Shown piece after piece: positions 32,814 to 40,539 of a stretch of DNA of 43,127 bases (position 1 is its first letter; each line of letters starts with the position of its first letter). Below the pieces are notes generated by a model. It was not told where the DNA came from. It ran no database searches and was given only the letters and a program-made list of their open reading frames with translations. Source of the stretch: Paraburkholderia caffeinitolerans (GTDB lineage: Bacteria; Pseudomonadota; Gammaproteobacteria; Burkholderiales; Burkholderiaceae). The DNA lies in assembly GCF_902859945.1 (NCBI RefSeq), contig NZ_CADIKL010000057.1, positions 1 to 43,127 of the forward strand. Direction: 5' to 3'. The translations under genes were made by a program, and so were the position numbers.

Positions 32814-34250
32814 TCAACTTGGGAATTCGCCGCGCTGGAAGTCGTCCGCGAGTTCGAGGGCGTCGGCCATTTCGCCCACGGTAATCGGCTTGATCGGCGC
32901 GCGTATGCGGTAGTGGCCGACATCGGCAACGTCGCGCTGCTGGACTTCCGCGATCAGTTCGCCCACTGTCGTGCCGCACCAGCGGCCCTGGCACGGGCCC
33001 ATGCCGCAGCGCGTGAACGCCTTCATCTGGTTCGGCCCCTGGCAGCCCAGCCTGGCGAGTTCGCGAATTTCTCCCGCCGTGATTTCCTCACAGCGGCAGA
33101 CGATGGTTTCGTTGTCCGGAATGCGTTGTGTGGCCAGTGGCGTATAAAGCGCGTCGAGCAGCGGGCGCACCGCGAGATGGCGGTGCAGCGCGCGCTGCAC
33201 GGGGCGTTCGCGCGCGGCCTGGGTTGGCGCGTCGAGTTTGCCGAGCGCGGCGGCGATATCGAGCGCGGCGATTTCGCCGGCCAGTGCAGCAGCTTGCGCT
33301 CCGCCAATGCCCGCGCCATCGCCGGCGATCCAGACGCCCTGCACGCTGCTGCGGCCGCGACTGTCGCGTTGCGGGCGCCAGCAGGCCGCGTGTGTGTCCC
33401 ATTCGTGCGTGCAACCGAGCGAGCGGGCGAGCTGCGTTGATGGAATCACGCCTTGATGAAGCAGCACGAGCGAGCTTTCCAGCGTGTGTTCAATGCCACT
33501 AGCGTCGCGAAAGCGAATGCGTTCCGCACGGCCATTACCTTCGATTGCCACGCCGCTTGCGCTGCTGTACACGGGTATGCCGGCGCGGCGCACGGCGCGC
33601 AGCATGCGCCAGCCTTTGAACAGATAGTCCGCGCCGCGCAGCGCGGGCAGGGCATGTGGCAGGGCGCGCCGCCAGGCGTCGCGCGGTGTCGTGTCGACGA
33701 GCGCGCGCACGCGCCGTCCCGCGTTCAGCAATTGCGCGGCGAACAGCCAGAGCAACGGGCCGCTGCCCGCGAGCACGGTGTCGTCGCCGGGCGCGAGGCC
33801 AGCGGACTTCAGCAGCGTTTGCGCCGCGCCCACGCCCATTACGCCGGGCAGCGTCCAGCCGCGCACGGGCCAGGGGCGTTCCTGCGCGCCTGTTGCGATC
33901 AGGACGGCGCGTGCGCCGACTTCCAGCGTGCCGCCCTCGGGCGCGCCTTGTGTGAGCATCGCAACCGGTTCCGGCTCGAAGGCGATCTGCCAGACGACGC
34001 TGCGTGGCAGATACTGCACGCCGCTCGCGAGCAGACCATCAACGAGCGGGCGGCCCGCCTGGTAATCCTTGCCGAGCCACTGAGCAATCCGCGTCGGCGT
34101 TGCGGCGAGATTCCTGTAAATCTGGCCGCCGGGCGAGGGGCCTTCATCGGCCACAGTGACGGCGAGTCCCGCCGCCCGTGCCGCGATGGCGGCGGCCATG
34201 CCGGCGGGGCCCGCGCCGACGATCAACAAGTCACATTGGCGGCGCGTCAT
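32814..34250 (-). CDS. FAD/NAD-binding dehydrogenase subunit (OoxA/HcnB-like)
   Basis: 478 residues. The N-terminal dinucleotide-binding motif (LLIVGAGPAGMAAA) is followed by the GPSPGGQIYRNL segment and a second nucleotide site (TVLAGSGPLLWLF); the C-terminus carries a BFD-like iron-sulfur module (IVCRCEEITAGEI ... GMGPCQGRWC) with four Cys. This architecture is that of the large subunit of octopine/nopaline oxidases, hydrogen cyanide synthase HcnB and D-hydroxyproline dehydrogenase. It overlaps the [2Fe-2S] gene by 4 bases, so the three subunits are co-translated. It should pass electrons from the substrate-oxidising beta subunit to the respiratory chain. Confidence 0.88.
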   Translation of the reverse strand: MTRRQCDLLIVGAGPAGMAAAIAARAAGLAVTVADEGPSPGGQIYRNLAATPTRIAQWLGKDYQAGRPLVDGLLASGVQYLPRSVVWQIAFEPEPVAMLTQGAPEGGTLEVGARAVLIATGAQERPWPVRGWTLPGVMGVGAAQTLLKSAGLAPGDDTVLAGSGPLLWLFAAQLLNAGRRVRALVDTTPRDAWRRALPHALPALRGADYLFKGWRMLRAVRRAGIPVYSSASGVAIEGNGRAERIRFRDASGIEHTLESSLVLLHQGVIPSTQLARSLGCTHEWDTHAACWRPQRDSRGRSSVQGVWIAGDGAGIGGAQAAALAGEIAALDIAAALGKLDAPTQAARERPVQRALHRHLAVRPLLDALYTPLATQRIPDNETIVCRCEEITAGEIRELARLGCQGPNQMKAFTRCGMGPCQGRWCGTTVGELIAEVQQRDVADVGHYRIRAPIKPITVGEMADALELADDFQRGEFPS

Positions 34251-34546
34251 GGCAGCTCCGCCTTGCCGTTCATCGCGCGGACTTGCATGCCGTTGCGCAC
34301 CTGAGTCATGCAGGCCTGGACGTTGGGGACGCCGTCGATTTCCACGAGGCAGTCGAAGCAGACGCCCATCATGCAGAAGGGGCCGCGCGGTGCGCCGCTC
34401 ACCGCGCTCGCGCGGCAGGCGGTGGCGCCGTTCGCGAGCATCGCGGCGGCGACGCTGTAATGCGCGGGCACGTCGTCCAGCATGCCGTCGATATGGATGC
34501 GCACGCGCGCATCGTTCGCGGCGGCGGGGGCGATGGGTTCAAACAT
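34247..34546 (-). CDS. [2Fe-2S] small subunit of opine/D-amino-acid dehydrogenase
   Basis: 99 residues, a plant-type ferredoxin domain with the cluster ligands C58, C63, C66 and C79 (CMMGVCFDCLVEIDG ... VQAC). Such small proteins form the gamma subunit (OoxG/HcnA-like) linking the two flavin subunits. It overlaps the upstream gene by 8 bases and the downstream one by 4, the mark of an obligatory complex. Confidence 0.9.
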   Translation of the reverse strand: MFEPIAPAAANDARVRIHIDGMLDDVPAHYSVAAAMLANGATACRASAVSGAPRGPFCMMGVCFDCLVEIDGVPNVQACMTQVRNGMQVRAMNGKAELP

Positions 34547-35681
34547 GGGGTGCGACCTTGGGCGCGGCGAAGCGCGCTGTGGTGAAGGCTTCGAGTTCGG
34601 CGGGCGCAGCGCCGCCCGCGATCCAGGGCGCGACGAGGTCCGCGTGCGCGGCGGCCAGCGTCACGCCGCTGTGGCAGATCGCGACGAACGCGCCCGGATA
34701 GCTGCGTGATTCTTCATAAACGGGTAGCCCGTCCGGCGTCATGATGCGCAGCGCACCCCATGAGCGCACGATGCGCGCGTGTGCGAGGGTTGGAAACGCG
34801 GTGCGCGCGCGGCGCGCGATATCGACCATGGCCGCACGCGTCTGGCCGTCGTCGAAGCCGACGTCCTCGGCCGAGTCGCCCAGCAGCACCGAGCCTTCGG
34901 GAGTTTGCCGGACCACCAGCGTGGGATAGGCCAGAAACGGCGCAAGCCGCTCCGTGACCATGATCTGGCCGCGCAGCGGCGAGATGGGCGCATGCATATC
35001 GACCATCGGCGCGAGCCGCGCGTTGTCGAGACCGGCTGCGAGCACCACGCGGCCCGCTTCGAGCCGACCCGAGGGCGTGTCGATTTCGAAGCGTCCCGCG
35101 CGCGGGCGGACCTCGCGCACCTCGTTGCGCGGCAGGTAGACGCCGCCGCACGCGAGGAAGGCTTCGAGCATCGCGCGCAGCGTGTAAAGCGGATTCGCGT
35201 GGCCGTCGTTCGGCGACCAGAGCGCGCCCGCAAGCGCCGGCGATGCAGCCGGAATGCGCTTGTGCAACGCGGCCGGGTCCAGCACTTCATAGGCGAGCGC
35301 GGCGTCCTGGCGGCGCAGCGATTCGAGCAGCGCGGTCGCGCCTTCGAGTTCGGCGTGATGCTCGAAAAGCTCGATGCCGCCGGGGCGCTCGAAGCCGCAG
35401 TTCACGCCGGTCTCGCGTTGCAGTTGGCCGGCGAACGCGCTCCAGCGTTCGGACGATTGGCGCGACCAGCGCGCGTAGGGCAGGCAGCGGCCGCCCTTGC
35501 CCTGCACCCAGACGAGCCCGAAGTTGCCGCGCGCCGCGCGAAAGGCGATGTCCTCGCCGTCGCAGACGGCCACGCGCAGGCCGAGGCGCGCGACGCCCCA
35601 GGCGATGGCCATGCCGACCAGGCCGCCACCGGCCACGACGACGTCGAAGCTGCGTGCCTCACTTGTCCCGCGTGCGCTCAC
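34539..35681 (-). CDS. DadA-like FAD oxidoreductase, substrate-oxidising subunit
   Basis: 380 residues. The N-terminal FAD motif (FDVVVAGGGLVGMAIAWGVA) and the body (FRAARGNFGLVWVQGKGG, FGWS-type central region, VVLAAGLDNARLAPMVD, TPDGLPVYEES) match the DAO/DadA family, as in OoxB/HcnC and the beta subunit of D-hydroxyproline dehydrogenase. It would oxidise the C-N bond of a D-amino acid, hydroxyproline or opine to an imino acid. I prefer the GTG at 35681 because GGAGGGATGC precedes it; another GTG at 35696 lacks a site. It is the first gene of the run 35681 to 31946 and diverges from the LysR gene at 35832. Confidence 0.85.
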   Translation of the reverse strand: MSARGTSEARSFDVVVAGGGLVGMAIAWGVARLGLRVAVCDGEDIAFRAARGNFGLVWVQGKGGRCLPYARWSRQSSERWSAFAGQLQRETGVNCGFERPGGIELFEHHAELEGATALLESLRRQDAALAYEVLDPAALHKRIPAASPALAGALWSPNDGHANPLYTLRAMLEAFLACGGVYLPRNEVREVRPRAGRFEIDTPSGRLEAGRVVLAAGLDNARLAPMVDMHAPISPLRGQIMVTERLAPFLAYPTLVVRQTPEGSVLLGDSAEDVGFDDGQTRAAMVDIARRARTAFPTLAHARIVRSWGALRIMTPDGLPVYEESRSYPGAFVAICHSGVTLAAAHADLVAPWIAGGAAPAELEAFTTARFAAPKVAPHV

Positions 35682-35831
35682 GCATCCCTCCGGCACGGCC
35701 TGAGCGGGGTTTGGGTGTTATATGCCATGGCGATCCGGTTCCTTGCGTGCTTTTTCGTTGCAGGATGGATCTTGCGGCGGGCAAAATAAGCCGTCCAATA
35801 CAGCTTGTTCAGTTACCCATAATCCAATGTT
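35682..35831. promoter_or_regulatory. Divergent promoter region of dehydrogenase operon and LysR
   Basis: The 150-base gap contains an AT-rich stretch ending in ATAATCCAATGTTAT (35819-35833), whose ATAA and TTAT arms form an inverted repeat overlapping the LysR start codon at 35832. This is a plausible LysR-type autoregulatory site; the arms are short, so chance is possible. Confidence 0.4.
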
Positions 35832-36746
35832 ATGAACGCGCCTTCGCTCAGAATCCGCCAGATCGAAGCCTTTCGCGCGGTGATGCAGCGCCATACGGTG
35901 ACGCGCGCCGCGCAGGAGCTTCATATTTCGCAGCCGGCGGTCAGCCGGCTCATTGCCGACCTCGAAGACCGCATCGGCTTCGTCCTGTTCGAGCGCCAGC
36001 CGGGCCGCTTCGTGCCCACGGCTCAGGCGCGCGTGCTGTACGAGGAGGTCGAGCGCGCGTTCGTCGGGCTCGATCGCGTGGCGCAGGCGGCCGAGCAGAT
36101 TCGCGCGATGCGGCTGGGCACCTTGCGCGTGGCGGGCTCGCCCGCCGTGGCGCTCGATCTGCTGCCCGAGATCGTCACGCGCTTCACGCGCGAGCATCCC
36201 GGCATCGACGTCACGCTGCTTGCGCACAGCGCGTCCACGGTGGTCGACAAGGTCGCCTCGGGGCAGTGCGATATAGGGCTGATTGCGGAGCCGGTGCCGC
36301 ACCCCGCGATCCGCAGCGAGCGGCTGGCGGAGGCGGCCATGCGCTGCATCCTGCCGCGCCAGCACCGGCTCGCGCGCAAGCGCTTCGTGCGCCCCGCCGA
36401 TTTACGCGGCGAATCGTTTATTTCGTTCCCGCCGAGCTTCGAGGCGCGCAGCGCAATCGACCGGGTATTCGTGGAGGCGGGCGTGACGCGTTCGATGTCG
36501 ATCGAGGCGCAGCTATCGAAGACGATCGTGGCGTTCGTGGCGAACGGCGCGGGCGTGGCATTGATCGATCCGGTCACGGCCGCGTATGCGGACCCGCGCG
36601 TGATCGTCAAGCCGTTCGAGCCGCAGGTGCCCGATCACTTCTATCTGGCGACGGCGGCTTCGCAGGCGCTGTCGATGCCCGGCGAGGCGTTTTGCGCGAT
36701 GTTGCGCGAGGCGTTTGCGCAGATGGAGATGCGGATCGGGGCGTGA
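35832..36746 (+). CDS. LysR-family regulator (OccR/NocR-like position)
   Basis: 304 residues from the ATG at 35832. The helix-turn-helix (VTRAAQELHISQPAVSRLIA, DLEDRIGFVLFERQPGRFVP) is followed by the ligand domain (GTLRVAGSPAVALDLLPEIV, QCDIGLIAEPVPHP, GAGVALIDPVTAAYAD). LysR proteins of this group often control opine or amino-acid operons, and the gene is divergent from the flavin dehydrogenase operon and convergent with the deacylase. The start codon is embedded in the ATAA/TTAT dyad. The inducer is unknown. Confidence 0.9.
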   Translation: MNAPSLRIRQIEAFRAVMQRHTVTRAAQELHISQPAVSRLIADLEDRIGFVLFERQPGRFVPTAQARVLYEEVERAFVGLDRVAQAAEQIRAMRLGTLRVAGSPAVALDLLPEIVTRFTREHPGIDVTLLAHSASTVVDKVASGQCDIGLIAEPVPHPAIRSERLAEAAMRCILPRQHRLARKRFVRPADLRGESFISFPPSFEARSAIDRVFVEAGVTRSMSIEAQLSKTIVAFVANGAGVALIDPVTAAYADPRVIVKPFEPQVPDHFYLATAASQALSMPGEAFCAMLREAFAQMEMRIGA

Positions 36747-36797
36747 GGTGCAAGTGCTGGCGCGCTCCCGCAAGGACCGCGCCGGACGCCGCCTGCC

Positions 36798-37913
36798 TCA
36801 ATCCAGCAGCAGCGCGCCGCTTCGAACCGGCTCCTTGCCCGCCACGCACGCGATCTCCATCCCCGCCGTGGCAAAGCGCGTGCGTTGCCGCGCATACAGC
36901 ACCCCGGCAACGGAACTCTTGACCGTAACAGCGCGGTCGGTCAGCGGATCGACGATATCGGCGATCGGCTGGCCAGGCTCGACCCGTGCACCCACCGCCG
37001 CGTGGAAAACGATCACGCCCGAGACCGGCGCGAACAGCGATTCACTGCCCGCAAACGGCGTTGGCCCAAATTCGAGCGGCGGCAACGGCGCGGGCGTGCC
37101 TTCGATCACGCCGCGGTGCGTCAGGTACTCGACGATCGCGTTCGCGTCTTGCTCCGCAAACGCATAGGACACGTCCGCCTGGCCACGCAATTCAATCGTT
37201 ACGGATACCGAACCATTCGGAATCGGATAACGATCGCCGTAACGCGCGCGCAATTCCGACCAGCAAAAGCTGTGGATCTCGTCGAACGGATTGCCGATTG
37301 AATTGAGCGCGAGCAGCGACGCCTTCGCATCGAGATAACGCGCGAGCGGCTCGACGTCGGGCCACAGGTCGGGGTTGGTGTAGAGATGCAGCGCCGCTTC
37401 AAAGTCGCAATGGAGGTCGAGCACCACATCGGCGTCATACGAAAGGCGCTGCAGCGCGAGGCGCTGCGATTGAAGCTCGGTGGTCGGCGTTTGCTCGGCG
37501 AGCGCCTCGCGCATGGCCGCGCGCACGGCAAGCAGGTTCTGCTGCGCGTCGCCGGAGAGGCGCGAGTCGATGCGCGGGATCACGAGTTCGGCGAGATCGT
37601 GGAAGTGGCGGTTGAAGTTCGAGGCCGTGCCGGTTTCGTAGCGGCCAAGCATCTGGCCAAGCAGGCGCTGGTTCAAACCGATCGGGTTGGGTACCGGAAC
37701 CAGGACCACCTCGCCGCGCAATTTGCCCGCCGCTTCGAGCGCGGCGAGGCGCTTGCGCAGCGCCCAGGCGACCAGCATGCCCGGCAATTCGTCGGCGTGC
37801 AGCGACGACTGGATGTAGATCTTCTGCCCGCCGCCTGGGCCGTAGTGGAAGCTCGTCAGGTGACGCTCGGTGCCGAGCGCCGGGGAAATCAACGGATGTG
37901 TCTGTGTCTGCAT
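36798..37913 (-). CDS. Succinylglutamate desuccinylase/aspartoacylase-like deacylase
   Basis: 371 residues from the ATG at 37913. Zinc-site residues of the M14-like AstE/AspA family are visible: HADELPG (H39, E42) and the downstream LDLHCDFE with the third ligand. The core has NRHFHDL, SFCWSELRARYGDR and VTIELRGQ. The C-terminal ~90 residues form a barrel-like module (LFAPVSGVIVFHAAVGARVE, IVDPLTDRAVTV) seen in larger members of the family. It would remove an acyl group from an N-acyl amino acid in the cytoplasm. It starts 26 bases after the binding protein at 37940, so the ligand of that protein may be the acylated amino acid it hydrolyses. Confidence 0.85.
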   Translation of the reverse strand: MQTQTHPLISPALGTERHLTSFHYGPGGGQKIYIQSSLHADELPGMLVAWALRKRLAALEAAGKLRGEVVLVPVPNPIGLNQRLLGQMLGRYETGTASNFNRHFHDLAELVIPRIDSRLSGDAQQNLLAVRAAMREALAEQTPTTELQSQRLALQRLSYDADVVLDLHCDFEAALHLYTNPDLWPDVEPLARYLDAKASLLALNSIGNPFDEIHSFCWSELRARYGDRYPIPNGSVSVTIELRGQADVSYAFAEQDANAIVEYLTHRGVIEGTPAPLPPLEFGPTPFAGSESLFAPVSGVIVFHAAVGARVEPGQPIADIVDPLTDRAVTVKSSVAGVLYARQRTRFATAGMEIACVAGKEPVRSGALLLD

Positions 37914-37939
37914 GATGTCAGGGCTGCTCGTCAGGATTA

Positions 37940-38716
37940 TCAGCCGCCGTACACGTCGAAGTCGAAGTACTTCGACTCGATCTTCTTGTACGTGCCGTCC
38001 TTGATCATATCGGCGATGGCCTTGTCGAGCTTCGCTTTCAGCTCCACGTCGTCCTTGCGCAGGCCGATGGCGGCGCCGGCGCCGAGCGTGCCCTTCGGGT
38101 CGTCGATGGCGCCGCCCGCGAACTGGAAGTTTGCGCCGCGCGCGGTCTTCAGGAAGCCCTGCTCGGCCTGCACGGCGTCTTGCAGCGCGGCGTCGAGGCG
38201 GCCCGAGGTCAGGTCCGCGTAGACCTGGTCCTGGTTCTGGTAAGGCACGATCGTCACGCCCTTCGGGGCCCAGTAGAGCTTTGCGTAGGTCTCCTGAATC
38301 GTGCCTTGCTCGACGCCCACCGTCTTGCCCTTCAGGCCATCGGCGGTCGGCTGGAGGCTCACACCCTTCTTCGCGATGAGGCGCGTCGGCGTATGGAACA
38401 GCTTGGTCGAGAAGGCGATCTGCTCCTCGCGTTGCGGGGTCATCGACATCGACGAGAGCACGCCGTCGAACTTTCTTGCCTTCAGCGCCGGGATCATGCC
38501 GTCGAATTCGTTTTCGACCCAGACGCACTTCGCGTTCAGGCGCTTGCAGATTTCGTTGCCGAGGTCGATGTCGAAGCCAACCAGCTTGCCGTCCGTGCTC
38601 TTCGATTCAAACGGGGGATAACTCGCGTCGACACCGAAGCGAACGGAGGACGGGTCCTTGGCAAAGGCGGAGGTGGCGAGGGCAAGGATCGCGAGGGACA
38701 GGGCAAGCTTCTTCAT
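37940..38716 (-). CDS. Amino-acid ABC transporter substrate-binding protein, copy A
   Basis: 258 residues from the ATG at 38716 (signal peptide cleaved after AFA, residue ~19). SBP_bac_3 features: VRFGVDASYPPFES, GFDIDLGNEICKRLNAKC, EFDGMIPALKARKFDGVLSS, GVEQGTIQETYAKLYWAPKG and YKKIESKYFDFDVYG. It is highly similar to the protein at 39005-39769, evidently a recent tandem duplicate including the leader DNA. It is probably co-transcribed with the deacylase downstream; no permease or ATPase gene is near. The two copies differ in a short stretch before the C-terminal helices (around GAIDDPKGTLGAGAAIGLRK), which may tune ligand choice. Confidence 0.93.
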   Translation of the reverse strand: MKKLALSLAILALATSAFAKDPSSVRFGVDASYPPFESKSTDGKLVGFDIDLGNEICKRLNAKCVWVENEFDGMIPALKARKFDGVLSSMSMTPQREEQIAFSTKLFHTPTRLIAKKGVSLQPTADGLKGKTVGVEQGTIQETYAKLYWAPKGVTIVPYQNQDQVYADLTSGRLDAALQDAVQAEQGFLKTARGANFQFAGGAIDDPKGTLGAGAAIGLRKDDVELKAKLDKAIADMIKDGTYKKIESKYFDFDVYGG

Positions 38717-38954
38717 TGACGCAAAGTCTCCAGTATCGACATCGACGCCGCCGTGGGTTGGCGGCGTCCTCAAGCAGACGAGGGTTCATCTGCAAAGTTG
38801 AATAGACAAGATAACCCGGGGACGATGGCCGAGTAACTGGGGTTTTCGCTGAAGCGACCTGAATTTGCGGATTTTCGACGTATGAAAATGGAAAGGTTGG
38901 GAAGCGTTTTAGGTGGTTAATGTATAGACAACATCGCACGCGGCATCGAAAAAA

Positions 38955-38980
38955 AAGCCCAGACCGGATGGTCTGGGCTT
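38955..38980 (-). terminator. Rho-independent terminator after binding protein copy B
   Basis: AAGCCCAGACC (38955-38965) pairs perfectly with GGTCTGGGCTT (38970-38980) around GGAT. The eight A residues at 38949-38956 are the U-tract for minus-strand transcription. It lies 25 bases after the stop at 39005, so copy A must have its own promoter. Confidence 0.85.
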
Positions 38981-39004
38981 TCGCACCAGCTTGTAAGGAG
39001 AGGC

Positions 39005-39769
39005 TTAGTTGCTGCTGCCGTACACGTCGAAGTCGAAGTACTTGGACTCGATCTTCTTGTACGTGCCGTCCTTGAGCATGTCGGCGATGGCCTTGTCGAT
39101 CTTCGCCTTCAGGTCGGTGTCTTCCTTGCGCAGGCCGATGCCGGCGCCGTCCGAGGGAATCTCCTTGCCCGCGAACTCGAAGCCCGCGCCGCGCGGCGTC
39201 TTCAGGAAGCCGATGTCGGCCTGCACCGCGTCCTGGAGCGCGCCGTCAAGACGGCCCGAGATCAGGTCGGCGTAGACCTGGTCCTGGTTCTGATAGGGCA
39301 CCACGTTCACGCCCTTGGGCGCCCAGTTCGCCTTCGCGTAGGTTTCCTGGATCGTGCCCTGCTCGACGCCCACCGTCTTGCCCTTGAGCGATTCGGCCGT
39401 GGGCAGCAGGTTGGTGCCCTTCTTGGCGACGAGGCGCGTGGGCGTGTTGAACAGCTTCGACGAGAAGGCGATTTGCTCCTGGCGCTGCGGCGTCATCGAC
39501 ATCGAGGACAGCACGCCGTCGAACTTCTTGGCCTTGAGCGCCGGAATCATGCCGTCGAATTCCTGCTCGATCCACACGCATTTGGCGTTCAGACGTTTGC
39601 AGATTTCGTTGCCGAGATCGATATCGAAGCCGACCAGCTTGCCGTCCGCGGCCTTCGATTCAAACGGCGGATAACTTGCATCGACACCGAAACGGATGGT
39701 GGACCAGTCCTTCGCGAACGCGGAGGTTGCGATCGCGAGGATCGCCATGAACAGGGCAAGCTTTTTCAT
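39005..39769 (-). CDS. Amino-acid ABC transporter substrate-binding protein, copy B
   Basis: 254 residues from the ATG at 39769 with a signal peptide (MKKLALFMAILAIATSAFA). It shares nearly all conserved blocks with copy A: IRFGVDASYPPFES, GFDIDLGNEICKRLNAKC, FDGMIPALKAKKFDGVLSSM, GVEQGTIQETYAKANWAPKG and the end KKIESKYFDFDVYG. It has its own terminator. It probably feeds an amino-acid or opine permease encoded elsewhere in the genome, since none lies here. Confidence 0.93.
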   Translation of the reverse strand: MKKLALFMAILAIATSAFAKDWSTIRFGVDASYPPFESKAADGKLVGFDIDLGNEICKRLNAKCVWIEQEFDGMIPALKAKKFDGVLSSMSMTPQRQEQIAFSSKLFNTPTRLVAKKGTNLLPTAESLKGKTVGVEQGTIQETYAKANWAPKGVNVVPYQNQDQVYADLISGRLDGALQDAVQADIGFLKTPRGAGFEFAGKEIPSDGAGIGLRKEDTDLKAKIDKAIADMLKDGTYKKIESKYFDFDVYGSSN

Positions 39770-39971
39770 AGCCTTGAAGTCTCCAGTATCGACATTGAGG
39801 GCCGCCGTGAAAGCTCGCCGCGCCTTCGGCAAAGTCTGTTCTATCCGCCGGTTGGGTAGACAACATAGACAATCGCCGAAGGTCGGTTAAGTAGGGTTTT
39901 CGCTGAAGCGCATGCTGTCGATTCCGATTGCGACAAGATGCAGCAAGCATTCCTGCGAAAAATCCGCGCCC

Positions 39972-40481
39972 TTACTTCCAGAAGCCGTGATGCGAGCACG
40001 CGGCTTCGTCTTCGATCAGCGGGCCGACCACATCGATATGGCGCTGGCCGCGCGTGAACACCTCGCGGCACGGCAGCGAGAACGTCGGGTTCTCGGGGTG
40101 GTCGCCGGTGAGCGAGAGCAACTTGTGTTCGGAAAGCGCATAAACCACGCGCCCGATGTTGCACCAGTAGATGGCGCCCGCGCACATGCAGCACGGCTCC
40201 GCGCTCGTATAGAGCGTGCAGCGGGCGAGCTGCTCGGGCGAGAGGATGCGTGCGGCCTGCGCGGCGGCGGCGAGCTCGGCGTGCTGGGTGGGATCGCCTT
40301 GCGGCGGCATCGAGTTGTTGCCGGCGGATGCCACGATGTTGCCGTCCTCGTCGGCCACGAGCGCCGCGAACGGGTGGCGGCCGTTGCGCCGCGATTCGTC
40401 GGCGAGTTCGATGGCTTTGCGCAGCAGGGCGAGGTCGCGTTCGGCGAGCTGGGCGGGGGCGAGATCCGTATTGGCGTTCAT
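39972..40481 (-). CDS. Nucleobase/nucleoside deaminase (GuaD/TadA-like)
   Basis: 169 residues from the ATG at 40481. The zinc signature of the cytidine-deaminase superfamily is complete: HAE in DPTQHAELAAAAQAARI and PCCMCAGAIYW (PCxxC). The core resembles bacterial guanine deaminase and the TadA-like group (HPFAALVADEDGNIVASAGN, IGRVVYALSEHKLLSLTGD). It lies 58 bases downstream of a nucleobase permease gene on the same strand, so it probably deaminates the imported base (guanine to xanthine or a related reaction). A TadA role in tRNA editing is unlikely because TadA is an essential house-keeping gene usually elsewhere. Confidence 0.85.
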   Translation of the reverse strand: MNANTDLAPAQLAERDLALLRKAIELADESRRNGRHPFAALVADEDGNIVASAGNNSMPPQGDPTQHAELAAAAQAARILSPEQLARCTLYTSAEPCCMCAGAIYWCNIGRVVYALSEHKLLSLTGDHPENPTFSLPCREVFTRGQRHIDVVGPLIEDEAACSHHGFWK

Positions 40482-40539
40482 TTGATTTTTTCCGTTGTGC
40501 TGAGTGAAAAGTCGGGTGAAGAAAATAAGGGCGCTGCGT

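Larger units (their letters stand above)
38803..39872 (-). repeat. Four TTGTCTA repeats upstream of the two binding-protein genes
   Basis: On the minus strand the heptamer TTGTCTA occurs at 38809-38803, 38931-38925, 39863-39857 and 39872-39866, the last two spaced by 9 bases. Both promoter regions also share the block GCTTCAGCGAAAACCC (around 38862-38847 and 39914-39899) and the pre-start GTCGATACTGGAGAC. The pattern suggests binding sites of one regulator for both genes. Confidence 0.5.
37940..39915 (-). repeat. Tandem duplication of a binding-protein gene with its leader
   Basis: The units 37940-38865 and 39005-39915 align along the coding region and again in the leader (GTCGATACTGGAGAC before the start, TTGTCTA, GCTTCAGCGAAAACCC), so gene and promoter were copied together. 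The terminator at 38955 has no counterpart after copy A, where the deacylase gene follows instead. Confidence 0.7.

Noticed and set aside
35682..35696. Upstream GTG start for the DadA-like gene
   Set aside because: The GTG at 35681 has GGAGG directly upstream, while the one at 35696 has no ribosome site.
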